From positions 1 through 64,000 of the forward strand of contig MGPQ01000016.1 in the NCBI GenBank assembly GCA_001797465.1: a stretch of DNA of 64,000 nt. Direction: 5' to 3'. The notes under the pieces were generated by a model. The model was given only the letters and a program-made list of their open reading frames with translations, ran no database searches and had not been told where the DNA came from. Each line of letters begins with the position of its first letter. Within the stretch, counting starts at the first letter, position 1. The position numbers and the translations under genes are program-made. The stretch is from Deltaproteobacteria bacterium GWB2_55_19 (GTDB taxonomy: Bacteria > Desulfobacterota > GWC2-55-46). Below, piece by piece: positions 44,031 to 52,453 of the stretch.

Positions 44031-45623
44031 ATGAAGATTACATTAGTGGCGCCTACCCCGCCGGATGTTTCGGCTTTTGGCGTAAGGGCGTTGTCCGCGT
44101 ATCTTAAAAGGCACGGTAAAGATGTCCGTCTTGTGCTGATACCCGGCGGGGTGGAAAAGTTCAAGCACACCGTAGGGTTCAGATACCAATACGAAGAGCA
44201 CATCCTCCGGCAGGTGGTGGAGCTCTGTAAAGGGTCTGACCTTGTCGGGATATCGTTCATGAGCAACTACCTCGACCGCGCGATGCAGTTAAGCAAGGCC
44301 ATCAAGGGCGAGGTAAAGGCCCCTCTGGTGCTCGGAGGCATACACCCGTCGGTCATGCCTGAGGAGTGCCTTAAGTTCGCCGACATAGTCTGCGTCGGGG
44401 AGGGAGAAGAGGCGCTTCTTGAGCTCGTCGAGAGGATTGAGCAGAAGAGAGACTATACGGACATAGGGAACCTCTGGGTTAAAAAGGACGGGAAGGTCGT
44501 CAGGAACCCGCTCCGGCCGCTCATCCACAACCTCGACACCCTCCCGCACTACGATTTCGTCATGGAGGACCACTACATCTATGACAACGTCACGCGGCGC
44601 ATGGAGCCGATGAGCAAGGAACTCCTCAAGCGCGCGTTCCCGCTGGAGCCGCATGTCGAGGGGTCCTTCAGCGATTCGTACAAGCGGACGCTTTCGTACA
44701 AGACCATGACCACAAGGGGATGTCCGCACCACTGCACCTTCTGCGCAGAGAAGGCCATGGCGGACATGTACAGCGGTCAAAAATACCTTCGCAAGAGGAG
44801 CGCCGCGCACGTCATGGAGGAGCTCCAGTGGGTAAAAAAGGAGATGCCTTTTGTCGAGAGCATATTCCTTTTCGACGACACATTCCTGGGGAGGCCCACG
44901 GAAGAGATTAAGGAGTTCGCGCGCATATATAAACAGATGGTAGGTCTGCCGTTCCACATACAGGCGAGCCCAGGGACGGTGAACGAGGAAAAGATGGAAG
45001 CGCTCCTGGACGCCGGTCTCGCATTTGTAGAGATGGGCATACAGTCGACGAGCAACACCGCCAAGGAGCTTTATAAAAGGAAGGTCTCTGCCGATACGAT
45101 TCTTCGCGCGGCGAATATCTTTCATAAATACAGGGGCAGGATATACCCGCCCTGCTACCACGTTATCCTTGACAACCCCTGGGAGAGCTCCCAGGATGTT
45201 GTGGAGACCGTCAGGCTGATATTGAAGATACCGGCGCCCTTCTGGCTTAAAAGGTCTTCGCTCGTCTGTTTCCCGGGGACAGAGCTCTACCACCTGGCAA
45301 AAAAGGACGGCATCATAAAGAACGAGGAGGACGAGCAGAGCGAGATATACTCTAAGCACCTCCACATGCCGAAGGGCACCTACGTTAATTTTCTCATGTA
45401 CCTGACAGGGTTCTCGCGTTTTCCCAGGTGGGTCATCAAGTTGATGTGCAACGACGTTATCGTCAAGCTCCTCGACAGGAAGCACCTTAACAAGATTTAT
45501 GCGTGGCTCAACAGGGAAGGCGAGTTCCTCATAATCCTGTACAAGGGGCTCAAGTCCCTTTTGACCGGCGACTTTACGCGCATATACAGATATTTCATAA
45601 GAACGGTCTCGAAGACATCCTGA
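44031..45623 (+). CDS. B12-binding-domain radical SAM protein 1
   Basis: 530-residue protein. Residues about 1-150 have a cobalamin-binding-type fold with LGGIHPSVMPEE and VCVGEGEEAL, but the DxHxxG histidine motif is absent. The radical SAM cluster is C-X3-C-X2-C in RGCPHHCTFC at about residue 230. The C-terminus ends in a hydrophobic helix-rich tail. The frame is open 27 codons upstream, but the ATG at 44031 (MKITLVAP) matches the N-terminus of the next paralogue. It probably modifies a lipid or sugar of the glycan; the reaction is unknown. Confidence 0.87.
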   Translation: MKITLVAPTPPDVSAFGVRALSAYLKRHGKDVRLVLIPGGVEKFKHTVGFRYQYEEHILRQVVELCKGSDLVGISFMSNYLDRAMQLSKAIKGEVKAPLVLGGIHPSVMPEECLKFADIVCVGEGEEALLELVERIEQKRDYTDIGNLWVKKDGKVVRNPLRPLIHNLDTLPHYDFVMEDHYIYDNVTRRMEPMSKELLKRAFPLEPHVEGSFSDSYKRTLSYKTMTTRGCPHHCTFCAEKAMADMYSGQKYLRKRSAAHVMEELQWVKKEMPFVESIFLFDDTFLGRPTEEIKEFARIYKQMVGLPFHIQASPGTVNEEKMEALLDAGLAFVEMGIQSTSNTAKELYKRKVSADTILRAANIFHKYRGRIYPPCYHVILDNPWESSQDVVETVRLILKIPAPFWLKRSSLVCFPGTELYHLAKKDGIIKNEEDEQSEIYSKHLHMPKGTYVNFLMYLTGFSRFPRWVIKLMCNDVIVKLLDRKHLNKIYAWLNREGEFLIILYKGLKSLLTGDFTRIYRYFIRTVSKTS

Positions 45624-45624
45624 T

Positions 45625-47127
45625 ATGAAAATAACCCTGATATCGCCGTATCCCGATATCACCGCTTTCGGGATACGCACCATATCGGCCTATCTGAAGA
45701 AGCACGGCCACAGGACCCAGCTCATATTCCTTCCGGACCCCTATGGCGACAACCTTGTCTTCGGGAAGAAGAGGTACGAAGACGGCGTCCTCGACTCCCT
45801 CATATCCCTTTGCAGGGACTCCGATCTCATAGGCCTGACCCTTATGACGAACTTTTTCGAGGGGGCCGTGCAGATAACGGAAAAGCTCAGGTCCGGCCTC
45901 AAGGCCCCCGTTCTCTGGGGAGGCATCCACCCGACCATCAGGCCCGAGGAGTCGCTTGAGTACGCCGACATCGTATGCGTAGGCGACGGCGAGGAGGCCG
46001 CGCTCGAGCTTGCCGACAGGATGGAAAAAAAAGAGCCTTTCCTCGATGTTCGCAATCTCTGGGTAAAGGAAAAAGGGCGGATCCACAAAAATCCTCCGAG
46101 GTCCCTCCCTCACGACCTCGACGTCTACCCGAGGCCCGATTACAGCCTGGAAGACGCCCATGTCCTCTTCGATGGCAGGATACAGAAGATGGACTACGCG
46201 CTTATGAAGGCCTGCCTTGAGAAGGGGACGGTCTCGGGGTATCTGAAGAAGACCGGGTACCAGACCATGACCGGGCGCGGTTGTCCCCACAAGTGCACGT
46301 ACTGCATAAACGACACCCTGAAAGGCATGTACAACAACGAGAACTATCTGCGCTGGCGCTCGACCGGACATGTCATGGAAGAGCTTGTCTGGGTCAGGGA
46401 GAACCTGCCGTACGTCGGGTTCGTCTGGATCTCGGACGACGCGTTTTTCGCCAGGAACAAAAAAAGCCTCGAAGAGTTCTGCCTTCAGTATAAGGAAAAA
46501 ATCGGGCTTCCCTTCAGTTGTCTGGCAAGCCCGATGACGATATCCGAAGAGAAGATGTCCATGCTCGTCGACGCCGGGCTCGTGTATCTGCAGATGGGGG
46601 TGGAGAGCGGCAGCAAGAAAATACAGGAGCTCTTTAACAGGAAGCAGATGGACAACGAAAGGCTCCGGAAGGCGTTCGGCATAATCAACAAGTATAAGGA
46701 CAGGATGTTTCCGCCGAGCTACGATTTTATACTCGACGTCCCTTACGAGACCGACGCGGACAAGATAGAGAGCTTGAAGCTCATCGCAGACATCCCCAAG
46801 CCGTTCCACCTTCAGCCCTTCTCGCTCGTACTGTACCCGGGGACAAAGCTCTACGAGATGGCCAAGAAGGACGGCCTTCTGCATGACGAAAAGAGGCAGA
46901 TATACGAGAAGAGCTATACGATGAGGGCCCCTAATTACCTGAACCTCCTCATAACGCTCTCAAAGAACGGCAGGTTCCCGGCCCCGGTATTGAAAATGCT
47001 CGTCAGTTCCCCGGCCGTTGACATACTGAACAGCAGGCCGCTGAAGCCGCTTTTTAAATTTCTCTTCATATCCCTGAAATCCTCCCTCAGGCTTGCCAAG
47101 CGGCTTACGGGCGCAGCCACTGCATGA
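45625..47127 (+). CDS. B12-binding-domain radical SAM protein 2
   Basis: 500-residue tandem paralogue of the previous gene, one base downstream of it. Same N-terminus (MKITLISPYPDITAFG), WGGIHPTIRPEE and VCVGDGEEAA, radical SAM cluster in RGCPHKCTYC, and also no DxHxxG motif. It overlaps the next radical SAM gene by 4 bp. The duplication suggests two similar steps in one pathway. Confidence 0.87.
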   Translation: MKITLISPYPDITAFGIRTISAYLKKHGHRTQLIFLPDPYGDNLVFGKKRYEDGVLDSLISLCRDSDLIGLTLMTNFFEGAVQITEKLRSGLKAPVLWGGIHPTIRPEESLEYADIVCVGDGEEAALELADRMEKKEPFLDVRNLWVKEKGRIHKNPPRSLPHDLDVYPRPDYSLEDAHVLFDGRIQKMDYALMKACLEKGTVSGYLKKTGYQTMTGRGCPHKCTYCINDTLKGMYNNENYLRWRSTGHVMEELVWVRENLPYVGFVWISDDAFFARNKKSLEEFCLQYKEKIGLPFSCLASPMTISEEKMSMLVDAGLVYLQMGVESGSKKIQELFNRKQMDNERLRKAFGIINKYKDRMFPPSYDFILDVPYETDADKIESLKLIADIPKPFHLQPFSLVLYPGTKLYEMAKKDGLLHDEKRQIYEKSYTMRAPNYLNLLITLSKNGRFPAPVLKMLVSSPAVDILNSRPLKPLFKFLFISLKSSLRLAKRLTGAATA

Positions 47128-48398
47128 AGGTCTTCCTCGTCCAATCATACCTCGGCGGGGCTGAGCCGCCTGTTTTCCCTTTGGGGCTTGCGTGCGTAAA
47201 GGCGGGCCTTGCCGGCCACGACGTCCGCGGGCTCGACCTCAATACCTCGAAACGGCCGCTTGATGAGATGGCCGAGGCGATAAGGTCGTTCTCTCCGGAC
47301 GTCGTCGGCATATCGCTACGCAACATCGACTCGACCAACAAGCGGGAAGTGGTCTTTTATTACGACTACTTCAAAAAGGCCATCGAAAAGATAAAAGAGG
47401 CGAGCAAGGCTAGGATCGTCGTCGGAGGGTCCGGTTTTTCCATGTTCGCCAGACCCATCATGGAAGACGAGCCCGGGATAGAATTCGGGGTCTTCCTTGA
47501 GGGAGAGGTCACGTTTAAAAAGCTCCTTGACAACTTGGACGACCCGGACCGTGTAAAAGGCATCTTTTACAGGCGCTCCGGAAAGGTTGTTTTCACCGGG
47601 GCACCCCCTCAGGTGGACCTTGACGGCGTAGAGCCGCCGGACAGGTCCATGAACCATGTCTCGGATTACAGGGACATACCCGAGGCTGTCGGGATAGAGA
47701 CCAAACGAGGATGCGCCCTCAAATGCGTCTACTGCATATACGGGTTTTTGAACGGGCGTAAGTACAGGTTCAGGTCGCCCGAGAAGATAGTGGATGAGAT
47801 AGAGGCCCTGCAGAAGGTACACGGCATAGACAGCTTCACTTTCGTCGATTCGGTATTCAATGTGCCGCAGAAGCACGCCGAGGAGATATGCCGGGAAATA
47901 ATAAAGAGAGGGATCAAGGTCAAATGGTCGGCCTGGTTCAGCGAGAAGAATCTCACAAGGGAATTCGTGGGGCTTGCCAGAGAGGCCGGGTGCAGAAAGG
48001 TCATACTCTCGCCGGACGGTTTTTCCGACAGGGTGCTGAAGGCGCTCGAGAAGAACATCGTCAAAAAGGATATCGTCGAATCCTACAAACTCCTTTGCGG
48101 GATGGACGGTTTCGAGATCTGCTACAATTTCTTCAAGAACCCGCCTGGGCAGACGTTAGGGGCGTTCCTTGCTGTTATTTTTTTCACCATAAGGGGCAAG
48201 CTCCGGCTCAGGAGGCGCGTACATTTCGAGTTCAACTCGATGCGCGTGGAGCCTAACACGAAGCTATATGATATAGCCGTAAGCGAGGGCGTCATAAAAA
48301 AGGGTGAGCCGCTCCTCTACCCGCGCTATTACACGAACCCCGGGACCGCGTATATAGACAAGATATTCAATCTCATGCTGAAGCTCAAAGGCAAATAG
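47124..48398 (+). CDS. B12-binding-domain radical SAM protein 3
   Basis: 424-residue protein of the same broad class but more diverged. N-terminal FLVQSYLGGAEPPVFPLGLACVKAGL, central VVGGSGFSMF, radical SAM cluster in RGCALKCVYC. No DxHxxG motif. It overlaps the previous gene by 4 bp and precedes a methyltransferase. Function unknown; likely the same pathway as its two neighbours. Confidence 0.86.
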   Translation: MKVFLVQSYLGGAEPPVFPLGLACVKAGLAGHDVRGLDLNTSKRPLDEMAEAIRSFSPDVVGISLRNIDSTNKREVVFYYDYFKKAIEKIKEASKARIVVGGSGFSMFARPIMEDEPGIEFGVFLEGEVTFKKLLDNLDDPDRVKGIFYRRSGKVVFTGAPPQVDLDGVEPPDRSMNHVSDYRDIPEAVGIETKRGCALKCVYCIYGFLNGRKYRFRSPEKIVDEIEALQKVHGIDSFTFVDSVFNVPQKHAEEICREIIKRGIKVKWSAWFSEKNLTREFVGLAREAGCRKVILSPDGFSDRVLKALEKNIVKKDIVESYKLLCGMDGFEICYNFFKNPPGQTLGAFLAVIFFTIRGKLRLRRRVHFEFNSMRVEPNTKLYDIAVSEGVIKKGEPLLYPRYYTNPGTAYIDKIFNLMLKLKGK

Positions 48399-48470
48399 CG
48401 ATATTTTTAACCAGTGGCAAAAAGTTATGCGCAGTCCCTGCAAGGGCGGGGGCCGATTCAAGGGGGTGGC

Positions 48471-49217
48471 ATGAGGTATTTCAACGAAAGCGACAGGGAA
48501 AAAAAGGAAAAGCGCCTCTCCGAGCAGCCTAAGTGGGCCCAGAGGCTATTCCGCAATATACCGACTATACACGACATGTACGACGACCAGCTTATCCCCT
48601 ACATCAGCAAGGACAGCGTGCTCCTTGACGCCGGGTGCGGCAAAAAGGGCATAATGAACAAGTACAGGGGCCGGTTTAAATACTCAGTCGGCATAGACCT
48701 GTCGTTGTCCGCCATAAAAATGAACGATTCCCTTGACAGCTATGCCCAGGCCAGTCTGAGCGACCTTCCCTTCCGCGACGGGACCTTTGACATCATAATC
48801 TCGCAGTGGGCAGTTGAGCATATAGAAGACCCGGCGGTCTGCTTCAGGGAATTTTACAGGGTGCTCAAGAAGGGCGGCGGCGTGATCGTCGTGACGAACA
48901 GCATCTACAACCCTCTCATGTTCTTCAGCTCCGTCTTCCCGGAGAAGATAAGGGACGCGATAAAGAAAAGGCTCCTTCCGCCTGAGATAGAAGAGGACAC
49001 CTTCCCCACGTATTACAATTGCAATACCCTCGCGAAGAGCGAAGAGGTGTTTGAAGGCATCGGTTTTACAAAGGTCTTTGACAGTTACGTCGGGGACGCG
49101 TCGTTTTTCATATTCTCAAGGCTCATATTCCCGATACTACTCTTCTATGAAAAGCTCACGGACATCCCGTTCCTCCGGAAGTTCAAGATGCACACGATAG
49201 TGCATTACAGAAAATAG
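48471..49217 (+). CDS. class I SAM-dependent methyltransferase
   Basis: 248-residue methyltransferase. SAM-binding motif LLDAGCGKKG, then DLPFRDGTFDIIISQWAVEHIEDP, the usual motif II-III region. A membrane-associating tail may exist near the C-terminus (FIFSRLIFPILLFYEKL). The ATG at 48471 follows AGGGGGTGGC and fits the family; a GTG at 48414 would add 19 unlikely residues. The next gene starts 1 bp after its stop. Acceptor unknown, probably a lipid or sugar of the locus. Confidence 0.87.
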   Translation: MRYFNESDREKKEKRLSEQPKWAQRLFRNIPTIHDMYDDQLIPYISKDSVLLDAGCGKKGIMNKYRGRFKYSVGIDLSLSAIKMNDSLDSYAQASLSDLPFRDGTFDIIISQWAVEHIEDPAVCFREFYRVLKKGGGVIVVTNSIYNPLMFFSSVFPEKIRDAIKKRLLPPEIEEDTFPTYYNCNTLAKSEEVFEGIGFTKVFDSYVGDASFFIFSRLIFPILLFYEKLTDIPFLRKFKMHTIVHYRK

Positions 49218-49218
49218 A

Positions 49219-50079
49219 GTGGACATAATAAGCAAGTTGAGGAATTGGCGTAGCGGCATGTGTCTCAGCCGCTACTCTGGCGCGGAGCCCCTTAAGACCT
49301 CCTTCAGGGAGGCGTGGATAGACTCCCCCCGCGGTTACGGCCTGTACGCGCATATCCACGAGCCGGCCGCTCCTGGAACATACCCCGGGGTGGTCTTTGT
49401 GCCAGGGGCTAACAGCGCCGGGACGGATTACGACAGAGGCATGGGGCTCCGGGCCGCTGATGTCGCCTCATGCGGCTTCGTGGTCCTGCACTACGACCCG
49501 TCCGGGCGCGGCAGGAGCGGGGGGCAGGAGGACTACTGGGGCCCGGTCCATCAGGAGGAACTCTCCAGCGTCGTCGCTTTTTTCTCAAGGCTTAAGGAGG
49601 TAGACCGCAAAAGGATCGGGATACTCTCCTTTTCCATAGGCATCATAATCGCCTCCGGCGCGCTTGCGAACTACCCGATGGATGACGTCAAATATATTTT
49701 TGACTGGGAAGGCCCGTCCAACAGGTTCAATACCACCAGAAACGATACCCACGAGCCGCTTCGTGGGTTCCCGACGTCAGATGACGGGTTCTGGGATTTG
49801 CGCGAGGCGGCCCGGTTCATCGGCAGGATCAGATGCGGGTATTTCAGGTATCAGGCCGAGGTCGACCATATGCAGGGCGCAAACAAAGACCACGCCATAG
49901 AGCTTATAAAGAACGCCCAAAAGGGGACCGCCCTCTGGACGAGGTGCAATGACAACCCGGAAGGCGCTGTCTTTGACGAGAAAAGCCCCGGCAAGTACAG
50001 ATGGGTCCCTGAAAGCCTCAACCACAAGGGGCAGATGATAAGGTATCTTTCGGAGATAAACGCGGCCCTTGGCCATTAG
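49219..50079 (+). CDS. alpha/beta hydrolase
   Basis: 286-residue hydrolase. Oxyanion region VVFVPGANSAG, then HYDPSGRGRSGG and nucleophile elbow LSFSIG (S-x-S-x-G in place of G-x-S-x-G). A late histidine in PESLNHKGQM could complete the triad. It starts with GTG one base after the methyltransferase stop. It may be an esterase acting on acyl groups or a thioesterase; no closer family is recognised. Confidence 0.82.
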   Translation: MDIISKLRNWRSGMCLSRYSGAEPLKTSFREAWIDSPRGYGLYAHIHEPAAPGTYPGVVFVPGANSAGTDYDRGMGLRAADVASCGFVVLHYDPSGRGRSGGQEDYWGPVHQEELSSVVAFFSRLKEVDRKRIGILSFSIGIIIASGALANYPMDDVKYIFDWEGPSNRFNTTRNDTHEPLRGFPTSDDGFWDLREAARFIGRIRCGYFRYQAEVDHMQGANKDHAIELIKNAQKGTALWTRCNDNPEGAVFDEKSPGKYRWVPESLNHKGQMIRYLSEINAALGH

Positions 50080-50143
50080 CGGGGAAGCGTCCGGCGCTCA
50101 TCCTGTACATAAGAAGGGAGAGGCGGCTCGTCGGCGAGGGGTC

Positions 50144-51307
50144 ATGTTCTACAAGATAATCAACAGAAAAAAAAAGGCCTTTACGATGGCGGCGGACCTT
50201 GCCGGCTATTTGCTCTGGGCCCCTTTCAGGCTCTTCCGCAGAGGCGGCCCTGTCGAAGGCGAAGGGATTAGGGAGATACTCGTGATACGCACCGCCTATC
50301 TCGGCGACGTCGTCATGACCATACCGGTTCTCTGCCTCCTTAAAAAGAGATTCCCAGAGGCAAGGGTCTCGTTTTTGACCTCGAAGTCGGCGGCGGAGGT
50401 GCTGAGAAACAACCCGTATCTCGATGAGATAATCACCTACGACCCGTTCTGGTTCTATGGGACAAAAAAATCAGGGTACTTCCGGTTCATAAGAGATTTC
50501 AGAAAAAGGCGCTATGACCTTCTCATAGAGGCGCGCTCGGACATAAGGGACCTTCTTTTTCTGGTCTTTCCGCTCCGTGCCAGGTATAAGATAGGGTTTA
50601 CCTTCGGGGGCGGGGGGTTTTTGCTGACGCACGCCGTGCCTTACACAGGCGTCAAGCACAAGCTTGAGTACCACCTCGACATAGCCGGATACCTCGGATG
50701 CGACACCAACAGTTTCGAAACCGGCGTCTATCTTACCGGGGCAGAGAAAAGTTCGGTAAGAAAAATCCTCGGTGAAAACGGCATAAGAGGGCCTTTTATA
50801 GCCGTGCACCCAGGGGCGAGGCACGCGCTCAGAAGGTGGCGCGCGGACAGGTACGCAAAGCTCTATGACATGGTAGCGGAGCGGTACGGGGCGGCTATCG
50901 TGGTGCTCGGCGCCCCTGACGAGATGGACGTGGTACGGGAGGTCGTCGAGAAGATGGCGAATAAGCCGGTCTCACTCGCCGGGAGGCTCTCGATAAGGGA
51001 ACTTGCGGGGGTAATCTCGGAATCAAGCCTCTTTATCTGCAACAACAGCGGACCTATGCACATTGCCGCCGCCATGCGCGTGCCGACCGTCGTCATACAC
51101 GGGCCGTCCAAGACCTACTGGGACGCGCCTTACGGGAACCTGCACCGTATCATAGAGAAGCCTTTCCCGTGCAGGGACTTATGCGACGAGAACTCCTGCA
51201 ACAACGCGCGCTACCACGCCTGCATGGAAGATATCAGTGTCGATGACGTTTTTCATGCGGTGGAGGATATTATTAAGGACTTAAAACCTTCCCCGTTCAA
51301 GGCATGA
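50144..51307 (+). CDS. glycosyltransferase family 9 (heptosyltransferase-like)
   Basis: 387-residue GT9 enzyme. N-terminal ILVIRTAYLGDVVMTIPVL, central FIAVHPGARHALRRW and C-terminal ICNNSGPMHIAAAMRVPTVVIHGPS are the ADP-heptose transferase signatures. A late cysteine cluster (CRDLCDENSCNNARYHAC) is also common in the family. The start is taken as the ATG at 50144 after GCGAGGGG; the frame continues upstream to a TTG at 50069 inside the previous gene. It adds a sugar in core or glycan assembly. Confidence 0.9.
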   Translation: MFYKIINRKKKAFTMAADLAGYLLWAPFRLFRRGGPVEGEGIREILVIRTAYLGDVVMTIPVLCLLKKRFPEARVSFLTSKSAAEVLRNNPYLDEIITYDPFWFYGTKKSGYFRFIRDFRKRRYDLLIEARSDIRDLLFLVFPLRARYKIGFTFGGGGFLLTHAVPYTGVKHKLEYHLDIAGYLGCDTNSFETGVYLTGAEKSSVRKILGENGIRGPFIAVHPGARHALRRWRADRYAKLYDMVAERYGAAIVVLGAPDEMDVVREVVEKMANKPVSLAGRLSIRELAGVISESSLFICNNSGPMHIAAAMRVPTVVIHGPSKTYWDAPYGNLHRIIEKPFPCRDLCDENSCNNARYHACMEDISVDDVFHAVEDIIKDLKPSPFKA

Positions 51308-51453
51308 CCGGCGTTCCATGCCGGTCTGATCAAACGAACAGCCGGGAAAAACAAGTAAGGGGCGCAAATGAACGCAGACCCAAGCCGTACCAGCCGGTTT
51401 TGTTTTATCGGTTCCATGTCGGCATATGCGGCAGGGAGCGCGTTCAGTAGAGG

Positions 51454-52377
51454 ATGGTAGTCAAAGAGAGCATAGCGCGCGACGTCCTTCGTCTCTTCGT
51501 ATGGTATCCGCTGAGGTGGATGATACTCGCCCTGCCGATAGCCGCGGGTTTTAAGGTGTTGCAGACTATGGGCGGCCTCCACTACGCATTCTCCAGAGGC
51601 AGGAAGGCGCTCCTTAAGGAGAACTTAAGGCGCATAGACCCCTCAATGACGGATGACATGGCTGAGGCGGCTGTAAAGGAGTACTTCAGGAACCATTATA
51701 CGGACAGGCTCCTCATCTTCATCTTCCCGAGGTTCGGAAAAAAAGAAATAGAGAGACTCGTCAAGATCGATGGGATCGAGAACCTTGACCGGGCCCTGAA
51801 GAAAGGCAGGGGCGCAATCCTTGTTCACGGCCACTTCGGGCCAGTGCACCTGCCGCTTGTAGCGCTTGCCCGGCTCGGCTACGGGATGAAGCAGATAGGA
51901 CTGCCCTCTGACGAGGGCTTGAGCTGGATAGGCCGTAACGTCGCCTTCAGGCTCCGCCTTGAATACGAGTCCCTTTTGCCGGCTGAGGTGATAATGGCGG
52001 ACGGGTTCCTTAGGGGCGCGTTCAAGTGGCTCGCCGGGAACGGCGTCATCATGATAACCGGCGACGGCTCCGGCACCGAGAGGAAGGTAGGCAGGCACTC
52101 GCCGTTCCGGTTCTGCGGTCAACCCGTTCTTTTCCCGCTCGGCCCGGCGCTCCTTTCGGAAAAGACCGGCGCGGAGCTCATACCCATGTTCATAACGCCT
52201 GGCGACGGTAAGTCACTTTACAGGATAGTGATAGAGACTCCGATAGAGAAGAGGGAAGGCGGCTCCGAGGCGATGGTCTCGGAGTTCATCTCGCGCTACG
52301 AGCGCTACGTAACGAAATACCCCGGCTACATGCACTTCCTCGACAAGTTCTCTCCAGGGCTCTTTATAACCCGGTAA
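51454..52377 (+). CDS. LpxL/HtrB-family acyltransferase paralogue 3
   Basis: 307-residue third copy of the acyltransferase family in this locus. Motif H127-FGPV-H132: the acidic residue is again missing, here replaced by histidine. MITGDGSGTERKVGRHSPF corresponds to the second block of the other copies, and the N-terminus shares the WYPLR segment. The 146-bp gap before it carries no gene. The glycan locus ends after it with a 17-bp-stem terminator. Confidence 0.85.
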   Translation: MVVKESIARDVLRLFVWYPLRWMILALPIAAGFKVLQTMGGLHYAFSRGRKALLKENLRRIDPSMTDDMAEAAVKEYFRNHYTDRLLIFIFPRFGKKEIERLVKIDGIENLDRALKKGRGAILVHGHFGPVHLPLVALARLGYGMKQIGLPSDEGLSWIGRNVAFRLRLEYESLLPAEVIMADGFLRGAFKWLAGNGVIMITGDGSGTERKVGRHSPFRFCGQPVLFPLGPALLSEKTGAELIPMFITPGDGKSLYRIVIETPIEKREGGSEAMVSEFISRYERYVTKYPGYMHFLDKFSPGLFITR

Positions 52378-52393
52378 CCGGATTGTCATTTAA

Positions 52394-52433
52394 AAAAGAC
52401 AGGGCGCGCCTTGAAAGGCGCGCCCTGTCTTTT
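52394..52433. terminator. bidirectional terminator between convergent genes
   Basis: Perfect 17-bp stem AAAAGACAGGGCGCGCC/GGCGCGCCCTGTCTTTT with loop TTGAAA. A and T ends on both sides serve the acyltransferase gene from the left and the outer-membrane protein gene from the right. Confidence 0.93.
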
Positions 52434-52453
52434 CGTTCAAGGGTTTAAACCGT

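Noticed and set aside
44289-45683. 464-residue open frame antisense to the first radical SAM gene
   Set aside because: Shadow of the GC-rich codon pattern of the real gene; its product is rich in R, H, V and L with no family motif, whereas the plus strand has clear radical SAM motifs.
45595-46884. 429-residue open frame antisense to the second radical SAM gene
   Set aside because: Same reason: antisense shadow of a well-supported gene.
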